DNA of 64,000 bases from Heterocephalus glaber (lineage: Eukaryota; Chordata; Mammalia; Rodentia; Bathyergidae), in the NCBI RefSeq assembly GCF_000247695.1, contig NW_004624784.1, positions 15,053,228 to 15,117,227 of the forward strand. Reading direction: 5' to 3'. This document shows positions 33,946-46,383 of this stretch, in pieces. Below the pieces are notes generated by a model. The model saw only the letters and a list, made by a program, of their open reading frames with translations. It made no database searches and was not told the origin of the DNA. Each line of letters starts with the position of its first letter. Positions within the stretch are counted from its first letter, which is position 1. Made by a program: the position numbers and the translations under genes.

Positions 33946-34424
33946 ATATACTAAATACTCACGTCATGCCAGGCACTGTGCCAAACCCTGGGACACTTGA
34001 TTCATGCCGTGGAGTATGTGGTCCAATGTGGGACAATCGGTTACACCAACAGCAGTATAGATTATGAAGAAGACAAGGGCATGGTATCCTTGGTATCTGG
34101 TGCTGGTAAGTATGTAAAACATTCTAGTTTTTGGCCTCTACCCTGTCCCTGGGCACCAGTGGGCGTAACAGCCCAGTGTGTTTACAGTGCTGCTCCCTGT
34201 TGGTCTGCATATTCCATGTGTGAGGGACTCTTTTGGACTGTGTCTCCAGAATGTATGAAAATGGTGAGTTGCCATGACAATGGTATAGCATCTTCCTGTG
34301 TGAATAAAGAGGCTTGCCATCTAGAGGAGTCCAGGCCAGTGGGCAGTAGGGTTAGGACTGTGGCCAGGGGTACCCTCCTTCTCTGAGCACCAAGGGAAAA
34401 GGGGAATCCCTTCAACTCTGTTAC

Positions 34425-34605
34425 TCACTAGCTGTGTGGCCTTGGGCAAGTCACATAGCCTTTCTGAGCCTCATCCATTAAATGGAGGTAACAATAGCAT
34501 TTTGGCCATGTTTACTATGAGGAGGTTTTAGTTAATGTAACAGAAAGTACTAGAGCAATGCCTGGCACGGATTACATGCTCTGTGCATCTGAACTATTAT
34601 TGCAA
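34425..34605 (+). repeat. MIR SINE
   Basis: 'actagctgtgtggccttggg', 'caagtcacatagcctttctg' and 'gcaatgcctggcacggatta' are well-kept MIR. Confidence 0.8.
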
Positions 34606-35344
34606 ATTTGATTGCAGGGTTGTAGCCAGTGCCTGTGGCATGTGCATACATCTCCTCACCTGATCTCACACCTGACCCCACTACCTTTGGCCCTGCACGA
34701 AACCAGAGTCCCATATTTTCCTCTTGCTAAGAAGCTGTGTGTGACTGGGGCTTAATTAAGCATGCTTGACTGGGGTGTGATCAGCAGCTGCTGTGTGAGT
34801 CAGCAGAGAGGGTCAAGGTAGGCAGGACACAAGGAATGGGGTGAGAACTGGGTAGAAGACTTCCAGGCTCAATCTTAGTTAACCTTGAGAGCTTGGCCAT
34901 TTGGCTGCTGGTCCTCATTCATTCAGCAAAAGTGCCAGGCATCGTTGAGGGTGCTGGGGATGGGGTAGGGAGCAAATGGACACAGGGCATTGCCTTCATG
35001 TGACACGCAGATTGGGGTCAGCACAGATAAGTACATAGGGATTTAAACACGCTGAGACATATGTCATCATGGAGGAGAGCAGGGAGGCCCCAGGATTAGC
35101 TTCCTTTTCCTGCCTCTGGGTGTCCTGCCCTGCATTGCCTCTCACTGTGCACTGAGGTGGCAATATTTCCTTACCTGTTTGTCTGTCCCACCACCCTGCA
35201 GGCTGCCTGAGGGCACTGACTGTGTGGTATTTACCTCGAGGTCTTTGTGTAGGCTTGGAGCATAGCAGCTGTGAAATATGGAATGGTTGTGTGGATGAAC
35301 CCCGGCTCAGGAAGCAACTGATTGGCTGGTCCTTTGAACAGAGG

Positions 35345-35605
35345 TTGACAAGTGATAGCTTGTGGACCAAATGCCACCTGCTGCCAGGCTATTTTATGTG
35401 GCCATCAAGCTAAGAATAGCTTCTATATTTAATATAAATTTTAAATTGACACCTAATAATTGTACATACTTATGGGTACAATGTGGTGTTTTATATACAT
35501 ATTCACTGTGAATTTCTACATTTTAAAGGGCTGGGTTGCTTAAAAAAGTCAAAGAATAGTAGTGCTATGGAAACATATGTGGCTTGCAGAAAAGCTTGTC
35601 CATCC
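35345..35605. mobile_element. Old hAT-like DNA transposon split by an L1M fragment
   Basis: 'agcttgtggaccaaatgcca' with 'cagctaagaatagcttc'-like text resembles a widespread hAT MITE. At about 35440-35515 an L1M 3' UTR piece ('gtacatacttatgggtacaa') interrupts it. Family assignment is tentative. Confidence 0.4.
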
Positions 35606-35619
35606 CTCTTCTAGAAGCC

Positions 35620-35685
35620 TGCCTGCACCTCAGTTTCCCCATCTGTGAAATCAGAGGACTGAATTACAGACCACAATGGTGCCCA
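35620..35685 (+). repeat. MIR SINE core fragment
   Basis: 'ctcagtttccccatctgtga' followed by 'aatcagaggactgaatta' is the MIR core. Confidence 0.6.
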
Positions 35686-36019
35686 CTGATATAATTCTGC
35701 TTTCCTTTTTGTTTTTGTCCTTGACAGTTGAGAGTCCAACTTGCACTTGTCCCCACCAACACCCGGCACACAACAAGTGCTCAGGAGATGCTGGCTGGTA
35801 ATGCAGGGGTCTGGTCACCCTCCTGTCCTCAGACTTCCCAGGGCTCAGGTGCAAGCAGAATCCAGCCCATGCTCATCACTGGAGGCTCCACCCCCTTCCA
35901 GTCCAGACTCTCTCCCTTGGTGCTGGAGCAGGAAGTTATCGCACACACTCTCCTTGGGCTGCTCTTTAGTGGGTGAGGTGCCTGCAGGGCTTGGTGAGAA
36001 ACTTCAAGGGCTCAGAGCC

Positions 36020-36220
36020 TTGCTCTGTTACCATACATCTACATGAGTTTATGCAAGTAATTTAATTCTCTGAGCCTCTGTTTCTTCCCCTGAAAATAAT
36101 AATTCAGCACCTACTTCCTAGGGTTGCAATGAGAATTATAGGGGGTAATTAAACAGGAGGTACTTTGTAACTTCTACAGTGCTGCCCCAAAGCTAGGAGT
36201 TGTTGCTACTGTTATTACAA
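36020..36220 (+). repeat. MIR SINE
   Basis: 'ctgagcctctgtttcttccc', 'cctagggttgcaatgagaat' and a 3' part ending in 'gttgttgctactgttatta' are MIR. Confidence 0.7.
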
Positions 36221-36744
36221 GACACACTATGAGTGCTCTGCTTTGCTACTTAGTCCTGCTTGATACGATTTAGCACACCATGTGGTTCTGATAGGGAGGT
36301 TTGATTCTTGAAGGTCAAGGTAGGGTCTAAAATGTGCCCATCAGAAAAGTGCAGGGTGAGTGGGCTCAGGGCTGGGGGGGTTGTGATACTGAGGTTTCCC
36401 TGCCTGATCTCTGCCTGCTCTTATAGTTCTGAGGGTTGGGAAAGACTGGGAAAGGACAGTTTATTAAGACCTCGGGGAGGGTGCCCCCCCAGAGTCTTGA
36501 TCCCAGACATTCCCAGGGCAAGGGACCTAGCCAGACTCACATGCAGTCTCAGCAAGGCCCCGACCATCATCGTTGCCAGTGGGAGGGAGAGTTTAGTTTT
36601 TCTCCCTAGCCCAGATCCACCTCTACTCCCCCATGATCTGCTCTGCCACAAGATCTAGCTTTATCTTCCCATAACCTTCACTGATCTTTGTTTAATATTT
36701 TCAACCAGCTCTCTTATATGTCAACGCCTTTGCTTTCTGCAAAA

Positions 36745-36900
36745 ACTCTGTGTAATAGGACTATTATCCAGCTTACCCACTGTCACCTCATTTTATAGAA
36801 TAAAATACTAATGTTCAAGGAGGCTAAGTAGATTGCCCAAAGTGTCTGTCCCAGCTGGGGCAAGACCTGGTCTCCTTACTTCCGGGGCTTTGGTGTAACA
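36745..36900 (-). repeat. MIR SINE
   Basis: 'cattttatagaataaaatac' then 'aggctaagtagattgcccaa' follows antisense MIR. Confidence 0.6.
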
Positions 36901-36909
36901 CCAAACTTT

Positions 36910-38015
36910 CTTTTACCACCTGCCTCAGTTTCCCTCATTAATCTGCCTTCTTTTTGCCCCTGTCCTGGGCTGCCCTCCTGGCTCTCAGGCCCAGGAGAAT
37001 CTCCTTCCCTGCCAATTTTTGCTGCTGTAGTGCAGGTGTCTCCTGCCACGTAAACCCACTGTGACAACAGCAGGCAAAAAGGGGCCTCCCTTGCTGGGCC
37101 TGACTTTCAGGGTCCCAGGGTAGAGATGGCTGGGGAAGGCACATGCCAGAGGCATCAGAGAGGAGATGTCAGACTTGGTTACTGTGACATGGAATATTCA
37201 TGCTGCCAGGGGGGCTGGGTGTCACATTGCATTAAATGGGCACTCAGGGCCTACTCCCTCCAGTCAAGAGATACTGGCATCTTCCCTCTCTCCATTTCCT
37301 GCACTCGATGCTATACTGTATGGCATTCTTGATCCCTAGGGATATATTTCATAGGGATAGAGTGCCTGACTGGTGGCAGAAATCTTGATCCCTCAGTAGT
37401 CCCATCTGGCCTCCCAGATGCCAGGCTCCTATGTCATTGGTGTAGAGTCCAGGGTTTCACGATCCATCCATTCTTCTGTGGGCTCAGCTTGCAGATGCTG
37501 CCTAGCAGAAGCCTGTATACAGACCTGGACTACATGGGGAAGAACTTCAGGCTTTGTCTCCCTAAAGAGAAGATGCTCCCAGGCCTGTGGGGAGCCTGGA
37601 AGCCCCTTCCCACTACAGGGTCCCATCTCCATGGTTACCCTCAGCTTCATTCCAGCTGCTCCTGTTTCCTCTATATGTGGAATTAGGTTGGGGATAGTAG
37701 GGTCATGTCCACATGCCTGAGGAAGGAAGTGCTTCCAGGGTGGGGGAGGGGGATACTCTGTGAGTTGCCTAGCATGAGGAGTAGGGGTTAGGGGGCATGA
37801 GGTGGGAATATGCTGAGCCCCAGAATGCAAGGCTGGCTGCACCCTGCCCTTCCTCTTGAGGTCTTTCTGGTGGTCCCGATGGGGTCTGGCCTGAGCCTGG
37901 CCTTCCTGCTTTATGACTCCATCAGTGCTCACCAAGATTCCTGTCTTCCCAACACCCTTTCTGTCTCCAGCATTACTCCTCCTCTGTTGTTTCCATGAGA
38001 TGCTGATATCCTAAA
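36910..38015. other. No gene recognised
   Basis: Unique sequence. The 168-codon minus-strand frame at 37429-37935 has no known domain and no splice context. Confidence 0.4.
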
Positions 38016-38019
38016 GTGC

Positions 38020-38475
38020 TGTTCAGGTCTCTGCCCTGCTACAGTTTCTTTGCTAGCTCTGCATCACTGACAGGATGATGCTTGGACTTCAGGGCAGGCA
38101 CCCATAGCCCATCGTGAATCATATTTCAGCCCCTGCTGTCCTCTGCAGCCTGCACCTTCCATGCAGGCCAATCCTCTGGCCAGGTACCCACGTAGCCCTA
38201 GACAAGCCACCTTGGCCTATGCTGACCCCACTCCTGGGGTTGACTGTGACCTCTTTCACCACCTACAAAGATTTCACTATCCTTTGAGTCCCCAGATCCA
38301 CCTCAGCTGGGAAGCCTCCCCTAGCTTCTGTTTCCACCACCTGGCCATACAGTCTGCATGGCTTCACTGTAACAATTACCCTTGATGTTTGGTTGCTTGT
38401 TGATGTTTCTCCCTGACTCTTGATAGTGAGCCATTGGGTGTTGAGATAACATCTTATCACCCTGGAACCCTCAGC
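38020..38475 (+). repeat. L2 LINE 3' region
   Basis: 'acaggatgatgcttggactt', 'ggaagcctcccctagcttct' and a trailing 'agtgagccattgggtgttga' are L2-like. Diverged. Confidence 0.45.
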
Positions 38476-39669
38476 AACAGCTCTATGCCTGCCCTGTGTT
38501 GCTGATATGTAATAGATGTTTGGAAAATGCTCGCATGAACAAACTAATCAACTGGGGCCATTCAGAGGTGCTCCAGGAGTTCTTCCTGTTCCCTAGTCCT
38601 TCCCTCTTGCTGCTGACAACACCTTCCTGTGGGATGGGAGGATGGAGAAGGTCTCAGAACCTGCAATTCAAAATGCCATAAAGGGGCTTGGACACTGGAT
38701 GGTGGGCTCCTAGGAAGAGAGGGATCTCCAAAGAGCTGCTCGTTTCTCCCTAGTTCTGTCCCCATCACTCCCCAACAGTGCCTGGACAGCGCTTTACCCT
38801 AGTTGCTGGCATTCAAAGCCAGATCCAGTCTCAGAGCCCAGCTCACTAAGCCTGTCTAAGGAGCTGCATCTGCCGTGACATCATCAGTCTTGGCCAACTC
38901 AAAACTAGGTCAGGGCCTGCTGGCAGGAGGCAGCTGGCATGGACTGCCCAGCATGAAGCTGGGCATATGGATGCAGCTTCTGGTGTACAGAGCAGGTAGC
39001 TGCTGCAGTGGGCGGAGTTGTAGGGTAGGGCAGGCTAGGGTGGAGGAGAAAGTCTGACGCTGAAGCCAGAGCAAGGGGAAATGCCTCCCTTGTCCAACGC
39101 TTATAAATTCATTTTCTTATCAGCTGTTTCTCCTTGCACTCTTTTGTCAACAAAACCTGGATGGTTGCATTGTGCCAGTCATCATACTAGGTAGAGGTAG
39201 AAAGAAGAGATCTTTGTCTGGAGAAGGAAGCAGACACATAACCAGCCACAGTATGACTAGCCAAAGTGACTACAGGAAACTTGCCAGATGCTCTGGGTGC
39301 ACAGCAGAGGGGACCATGGAGAGGGCCTAGGGAACTCAGAGAGCCCCTGTGTGCTGAGGACAAGCTGCTTGCACACATTCTGAACCCCTTTCCCCCTCCT
39401 GCAGCCCATCCAGCAGTTGGTGCTCTAGATCTTCTTTAAATCGGATTCCAAATGCATCCTCCCCAGCCCCACTGCTGGGTTGAGGCTGCTGCTTCCACCT
39501 GGTGACTGCTGTATCCTTTTGGTGGGGCTCCCTGTTTCTACTTTTATTCATTTGCAATCTATTCTCCACATGACAGTGAAAACAATCTTGTTTTAAATAC
39601 ACACTTATTTTTTATAAGTAATTCATGCCTTTGGCGTAAAATTGATTAAAGACAAGAAGTCAACAGGAA

Positions 39670-40017
39670 TCAGATCATGGCACTTTTGTTTAGGATCTAC
39701 CCACTGACTACTTGGAATAAAACTCATATGCCCTGGCTGAACTACAAAGCCCTCCCTGATCTGGGGGTCTGCCTGCCTCTCAGATCCCACTCAGCCATCC
39801 CTGAAAGTGAACAAATGTGTTTCTCCAACAAATCAGTCTCCTTCTTGCTTCCTAAGGCCTCATACCTTCTGTCCCTCCTACCTGCAATGCTGTTCCCAGA
39901 TCTCAGTGAGTTGTTCTTTCTTGTCAGAGCTCAGCTTAATCGATGTCACCTCCTCAGAGAGGGTTCCCTGATTACTAAAGTAGCCGTGAGACTCTTTCTA
40001 TTCTACCACTGTCTTTT
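39670..40017 (+). repeat. L2 LINE 3' region
   Basis: 'aataaaactcatatgccctg', 'ctacaaagccctccctgatc', 'ctacctgcaatgctgttccc' and 'cctcctcagagagggttccc' closely follow L2. Confidence 0.75.
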
Positions 40018-42261
40018 AAAAAGTAGCTTTATTGAGATATAACTGACATACAATAAACTGCACATCTGTAACATGCTCAGTTGGATATATTTTGACACAT
40101 GCAAGACCTATGAAGCCATTGGTACAATCAAATGGTATATGACTCCATCACCTGCAAGAGTTTCTTCCTATACCTTTGTGATCCTTCCCTCCTGTTCATT
40201 CCTCCCCTCCCTTTTCCCTGCAGCCACTGATCCACTTTATTACTACAAGTTAGTTTGCATTTTGTAGAATTTCATATAAATGGACTAAAACAGGGTCTCC
40301 CCCCCACCCTGCCTCGTCTATCAGAGGGTCTGCCTCTTTCACTTTGCACAATTATTTAGAGATTTATTCATATGGTATATGGCAATAATTTATTCTTTTA
40401 TATTGTTGAGTGGCATTCCATTGAGTGGACATAGACCACTGTTATTCCTTTTACCTGGTGATTAGCATTTTGGAGGTACTGGCTGTTACATATAAAGCTG
40501 CACGAATATTTGTGTACAAGTTGTTTGTCTCTGGTGGATGGAAGGACTGGATTATATTTAATTTTTAAAGAAACTGCCCAATATCTTTTTATAAGTGATT
40601 GTATTATTTTACATTCCCTCCAGCATTCTCATATGTATGTATAAGACTTCCAATTCTTCTACATCCTCAATTAAAATTGGTGTAGTCAGTCTTTTTATTT
40701 TTGGCTAGTCTAATGACTTTGTAGTGGCTTCTCAATGTGATTTTAATTCACATTCCCTTAATGATAATAATGTTAGGGATCTCTTCATGTGCGCCTTGCA
40801 ATTTGTATATCTTCTTTGGAGAACTGTTTAAATATTTTGTTCCCTCCTCCTTTTTATTTGGGTTGTTTTCTTATACTTGAGTACTGAGATATATTTTTAA
40901 TATTCTGGATATAGGTCCTTTATCAGAAATGTGATTTGCAAGTATTTTCTCCCAGTCTCTAATGTGTCTTTTTATTCTTTTAAGTGCCTTTAAAAGAAAA
41001 GAAGTTCTTAGTTTTGTTTAAATCTCATTTATCAGTTTCTTCTTTTATGGATTGCATTTTTGGTGCTATAAAGAAATCTTTTCCTTATAGGTTATGAAAA
41101 TTTTCTCTTGTTTTCTCAGAGAAATTATAAATTTTAGGCTTTATGTTTAGATTTATGATGTATTTTGCATTTATTTTACAAAATAATTTTGCATTGAGTA
41201 TGTGGTATGTGGTATGGATAGAAACTTTGTCCCCTTTCTTTGCACCTTTGTAAAACAGCAGTGGCCTACATCTGAGTCTACTTCTGCTCTTTCTTTTCGT
41301 ATCCATGGATCTATTTGTCTGTCTTGATGCTGATACCACAATACTATAATTATTTTAGTTTTATAAAGACTTGAAGTCAGGGAATGTCAATCTTGCAAAT
41401 TTGCTCATTTTCATTTTTTTTTTTTACTCTTCTAGGCCTTTTGTATTTCCATATGCACTTTAGAATTAACATGTCAATTTCAATTTTAAAAGGCTGCATT
41501 GAATTAATAGGTCAGACGAGATGGGGTGCATTCAAGGTGGTATGGCCATAGACAATAGATCAAATTGAATAGAAGTGATCTCCTAAGAATATTGAGTCCT
41601 TTGATCCATTAACACAATAGCCTCCTATATTTATATAGGTTTTCTCTAATTTACTTAAAATTTCTTTAATTTTATTTAGGTTTTCATCTTTCAGCAATAT
41701 TTTATACTTTTCATATCTTACATATATCTTACATAGTTGGTCAGATTCACCCTTATGTAATTCATACTATTATTGAAAAACATATTTCTTTTTAAAGTTT
41801 CCAATTAATTGATAATAAAAATACATTTTTGTGTATATTGAATTTGTATCCTACAACCTTACTAGATGTGCCAATTAGTTTTTGTAGATTCATTTGAGTT
41901 TTCTTTTTTTTTTGGTACTGGGGATTGCACTCAGGACCTTGCGCTCGCAAGGCAGGCATGGTGCCACTGAGCTACATCCCTGGCCCTCACTTGGGTTTTC
42001 TACATTGATTGTTCTGCTGTCTGTGAATACAGGTAATTTTACTTCTTGTTTTCCAATCTGGATTCCTTTTCTTGTCTTATCACTGTGGTTGGAATCTCCA
42101 GTACAAAGTTGAACAGAGGTAATGTGAATAGATATTCCTGCCCTTTTTTTCTGATTTTAGGAAGAAAGCAGTCAGTCTTTTACCATCAAATATGATGTTA
42201 ATTGTGGTTTTTAATAGGTACCTTTTGTCAGTAGGAAGAAATTCTTTTTTATTCCTAGTTT
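40018..42261 (-). mobile_element. Old L1 LINE, 3' UTR and ORF2 (left part)
   Basis: Antisense L1: 'ttattgagatataactgaca' and 'tacaataaactgcacatct' (3' UTR), then ORF2 text such as 'tccctccagcattctcatat', 'cctttatcagaaatgtgatt', 'gcttttttgtatttccatat'-like and 'ccagtacaaagttgaacaga'. Many stops and frameshifts, so no protein is made. An ID SINE and a second L1 are inserted in it. Confidence 0.85.
41904..41985 (-). repeat. ID SINE inside the L1
   Basis: Poly(T), 'ggtactggggattgcactca', 'cgctcgcaaggcaggcatgg' and 'ccactgagctacatccc'. Imperfect flanking copies 'ttgagttttct' and 'ttgggttttct' look like a target duplication. Confidence 0.9.
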
Positions 42262-42274
42262 ATTGAGAGTGATT

Positions 42275-43771
42275 ATTCCCCCCATTAAGTTTATTGGTAC
42301 ATTTTCGGTATACAATACAGTTACATTCATCATTGGGATCTTGTACCATTACATGAGTCTCTCGGTTCTTTTCTTTCCCCTTCCCTTGCCCTCCCTTCAT
42401 CCCCTCCACCCTTCCCTATTTGCAAAGACCTTGTTTCCATTTTTTTTCCTCTTCTCATATTTTTTCCTTTCCCTTTTTTTCCCTTCCCCTACCCCTCCCA
42501 ATTCCCCTGCTCTTTTAGACCTTTTTTTTCCTGTTACACAATATCAGTTATACATTTTTTAAATTACAATATCAAGATCTAGGAAACATTACCACAGATT
42601 TTACAGAATTTAAAAGGATATAGAAAGCATATTACTAAAATCTTTTTTGAAATAAATTTGACAAGTTCTAAGAACTACCTTGGAAGACAAATTAATGAAA
42701 CTAACTCTGGAGGAAATATAAAATTTGAATAGCACCTATTAAAGAAAGCATATTCCTAGCTTGAAAACTTACCTATATGACAACAGCAGGCTCATAAACA
42801 TTTTAACTGATAAATTATATCAAACAAAGCAGAAAAAAGAAGGAACACTTCTCCCCCCATTTTAGGAACTCAACATTGTGCTAATCCTAAAACTGAATAA
42901 AGATAATAGAAGAAAAAAGTATGAACATAGATAGAAATTTGTTTAACAAAACAAACTATTGGAAGCCAGCTCTGGCAGTATGTAGAAAGTGGTTTTGTTA
43001 TGGGGATGGCAGTGTTGGTTCAGCATTGGAAGATCCACCCCCAAAAGTCATCATTTAAACAGAGGAAAGGAAAAAGCCATATGATCCTGTCAGTAGTCGG
43101 AGAGAAAGTATTGGACTAAATTCTACAGCTGTTCATGGTAAAAGCTATCAGGAGACTAGAAGTAAAACAGAAACTTCTTAACAGATTAAAGACATGTACT
43201 CCATACTTCCAGCGAGAATGCCTTGTATAAATGGAGAAGATACAATGCTTTCTCCTTAAGGTGGGGAACAAGGGTAGATATGCTTACTCTTTATCTGTCC
43301 ATTAAACTTTGAAACCTGGTCCCCACCAAAATAGTCTGGCAATAAAATGATACAACTAGGATAGGATTGACATGGCAGAAGCAAAATCTTTGTATAGATG
43401 AAATGATCATCTACAGAGAAAATACTAAGAAATCTCTAGGAGCCCCTAGAACTTGCACTTGAATTTAGCAGGATTAGAAAACACAAGGTATATATAAAAA
43501 TTCAGGTCTGTGTATACTTGCTATAAATGAAGAATTGGATATTGAAATTTAAAAGTTATGTAGGAGTACAAAGGACCTAGAAAAGTTAAAAAAAAAAAAA
43601 CCAACAGTGTTGGAAGACATTTAGTACCTAATTTTAAGACTTCTTCTAAAGCTAGAGTAATCAAGGCAGTGTTGGTGTAAGGAAAGACATATAGATCATT
43701 TGAATAAAACAGAGAATCTAGAAATAGAACCACACATGTATGGTCCACTGAGTTTTGAAGGATTATTTAAC
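42275..43771 (-). mobile_element. Second L1, 3' piece antisense and 5' piece inverted
   Basis: Inserted in the older L1. The left piece (42275 to about 42570) carries AATAAA on the minus strand (42290-42295) and a polypyrimidine tract. The right piece (about 42575-43771) is L1 ORF2 in plus sense: 'cacagattttacagaattta', 'gaaggaacacttctcccc', 'gccatatgatcctgtcagta', 'taattttaagacttcttcta' and 'gaaatagaaccacacatgta'. Direct repeats attgagagtgatt flank the whole (42262-42274, 43772-43784). This is the signature of a twin-primed, 5'-inverted L1. Frames are broken. Confidence 0.75.
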
Positions 43772-43784
43772 ATTGAGAGTGATT

Positions 43785-44396
43785 TTTAAAATCAGAAATG
43801 GATGTTGAATTTTGTCAAATGCTTTTTATGCATCGATTGAAATGGTCATATGGGATTTTTTTTGGGTAGTCTGTTCATATGGGAAATTACATTGATTGAT
43901 TTTTGAATGTTAAAACAACCCCATATGCTGGGATATTCCAGTTGGTTGTGGTGTATTCACCTTTGAATATGCTTTTGGGTTGAACTGGATAAAATTTGGT
44001 TTAGAATTTTGGATCTGTGGTTACGAGGGATATGAGTTCATAGGTTTATCTTGGTGATATCTTTGTCTAGTCTAGTATCAGTGTAATGATGGCCTCATGA
44101 GCTTTGAAATGGCCCTTCCTCTTCTGTTTTCTGAAGGAGTTTGTATAGATTGGATATCATTTGTTCTCAAGTGTTCCTTAGAATTTATCTGTGAAGCCAT
44201 CTGGGTTTGAAATTTTCTTCGTGGGACTATTTTAAATCATGCTTTCAATTTCTTTCCTTGATATAAGATAATTTAGGTTCTCTATTTCTTTTTGCATGAA
44301 CTTTGGCAGTTGACTATCACTCTTACTTTTCACTATTTATACAAACTTTTTACATTATTTGACAAATTCTTGTCTCTTTAATTTCTTGGTTTTTGA
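43785..44396 (-). mobile_element. Old L1 LINE, ORF2 (right part)
   Basis: The antisense ORF2 resumes at 'gatgttgaattttgtcaaat', then 'ttacattgattgatttttga' and 'tctgtgaagccatctgggtt'. It continues the fragment that stops at 42261 without loss at the join. Confidence 0.85.
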
Positions 44397-44397
44397 A

Positions 44398-44532
44398 TTA
44401 TTTTGTTTGTTTTTGTTTTTTTGAGACAAGGTCTCGCTATGTAGTCCAGGCTGGTTTTGAACTCCCGGCAATTCTCTTGCCTTAGTCTCCCAAGTGCTGG
44501 GGTTATAGGCACACACCACCATGCCAACCTGG
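44398..44532 (-). repeat. B1 SINE
   Basis: 'ttttgagacaaggtctcgct', 'atgtagtccaggctggtttt', 'cccaagtgctggggttatag' and 'gcacacaccaccatgcc': near full-length antisense B1. A further T run lies on its right. Confidence 0.93.
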
Positions 44533-44689
44533 TTTTTTTTTTTTTTTCAATTTTTAAAAACATGTGTTTACCCTACAAGACTGACTTTCAGGAGAACAGA
44601 GCCTCTCATGTTTGCCTTTGTACTTGGCACAGAATATAGGCTTGATTAATGTGAATTGAATAGGTGGTATTTTGGTCTTTATGAGAATA

Positions 44690-44925
44690 TTTCCATTTTA
44701 TACCTGTGAAAACTGAGACTTAGATGAGCCAGGGATTTAGCTCAGTGGTTCTGCCACCTGCCCCACAAGTGCAAGGACCCGAGTTCAATCCCTGGTACCA
44801 CCCCCCCCCAAAACAAAAACAAACAAACAAAAAATACCCCTGAGACTTCGAGAGGTTAAGTAAATAGTCCAGTACCACATAACCTAATAAATGGATCAAA
44901 CATATGGTCTTGTGCCTACCTGGTT
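44690..44925 (-). repeat. MIR SINE split by an ID element
   Basis: 'ttccattttatacctgtgaa' before the insertion and 'gagaggttaagtaaatagtc' after it are consecutive antisense MIR core. Confidence 0.7.
44728..44839 (+). repeat. ID SINE inside a MIR
   Basis: 'gccagggatttagctcagtg' with 'cgagttcaatccctggtacc', a C run, then an AAAC-type tail. Flanked by 'ctgagacttaga' (from 44713) and 'ctgagacttcga' (from 44840). Confidence 0.92.
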
Positions 44926-44929
44926 TCAT

Positions 44930-46380
44930 CAGAGTATTTATTTGGTAACAAAGTAAAAGAACCATGCTGCAGAGAAACTAGATAGGGATTTCAAATCTTA
45001 ATGTGCATGAGACTTGAAGAATTTATTAAATGGGCCAGGAATCCCATCTCCATCTTTGACAAGCTGTGCAGGAAGTTTTGACTGGTGTCTTGAAGAGACC
45101 ACATCAAGAAGACCCAGCTCAGCCTGTTCAATGCAGGAGAGGGTAAAGGCTGCTATATTCAGAGAAGGGGGAAAGTTGGTATGGAGAGCCCTCAAAGCAC
45201 AGAAGGGGGTGACTGTGAATTCTGAGTACTCAGGAGCCTAGCCTTGGGGCAGGGACATTTGCAGTTATGTTCAGACAAACCTCCAGGGAACTAAATCAGC
45301 CCCAGGTGGCTTATGAACTGATCTCTTTTCCCTGTACTCCTTCCTGTGTTTGTGTTTCCCAAGTGGTCAGACATAGGGTTAGTGTTGTTTCTCTGTTTAT
45401 AATAAAGGGATAAACTCTAAGGTCTTTTCAGCTTTCCTTGGATAAGGTCCCAGAAACCTTGCTGCCCCATCTGGCGCCATTCCACACTTCCCATCTGGCT
45501 GCATGGAAGATGGGACCAGGATGTGAGGGAAGGAGGACAGGGACACTGAGAGGTCTTGGGCTGCTTCCAGGCAAAGGTGTATCTCTTGCAGGTGCCTCCT
45601 GCAGGGGCTGGAGGGCAGCGGCCCCCTTGGCATAGTCAGGGGAGAGTGGGCAGACAGATATTCTGGGCCCAGGACTATACTATTGGGTCTTACTCATCTC
45701 TGGAGATTCTCCTCAACCACTGCAAATCAGGGAAAAGCTGGCAGGTGTTGGATGGAAGGGTGGGGAGGATGCTGTATTCCATCTCTGAGCCTTAAGACCA
45801 CGCAGTATAAACCCTCAGTTTGTCCCTGCCTCTGCCTTCCAGGGTCACACTGGATGAGGTTCCTGATACAGTAAGGCAGAGTGGCAGACAGAAGCAGCAG
45901 GCTGGTACCCACAGGGCAGGCAGAGAGGGAAAGCAGGAGGGAGAGCACAGGAAGAGGAAGGGCAGAAGGTGTCTGAAGAAGGTGCCAAGGTGCTCTGCTC
46001 TGAGGGTGGGAATGAAAGACCCTCCTGCAGCAACTGACCTAACACACAGATTGGCTGTCAATTGGCCTGGAAGCTGACACGGTCATTTGCCTGCCATTAC
46101 CATAATGGCTGGGACAAATGGAAGGGCACTTGTCCCCTGGGGTGGACCCTGCCATTCTGTGTCGGTGGGGGGCTGGACAGATGTCATTGCCTTCATGCAG
46201 GGAGAGGCAGCCCTCCCTGGGTAGTGGCTGCTTGTCTTTGTGTCCTGGTCTCAGTGATGCAGGTCAGAGGAAGGAGTCTTGGTCAACTCGCACACAGCAG
46301 TGGCAGCAGGCCACCTGTGCTTGGTGACAAAGAGAGACACAGGCAAACCCTGTCAGGAGGTGCTGTTTATGTGGTTTTTT
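44930..46380. other. No gene or repeat recognised
   Basis: Unique sequence; overlapping short frames on both strands around 45800-46070 are not supported. Confidence 0.4.
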
Positions 46381-46383
46381 ATT

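Noticed and set aside
37429..37935. 168-codon minus-strand ORF
   Set aside because: No recognisable domain, signal peptide or splice context; competing frames lie on the other strand.
40018..44396. Possible reverse-transcriptase gene
   Set aside because: It is L1 ORF2 text with many stops, frameshifts and two insertions; no intact frame remains.
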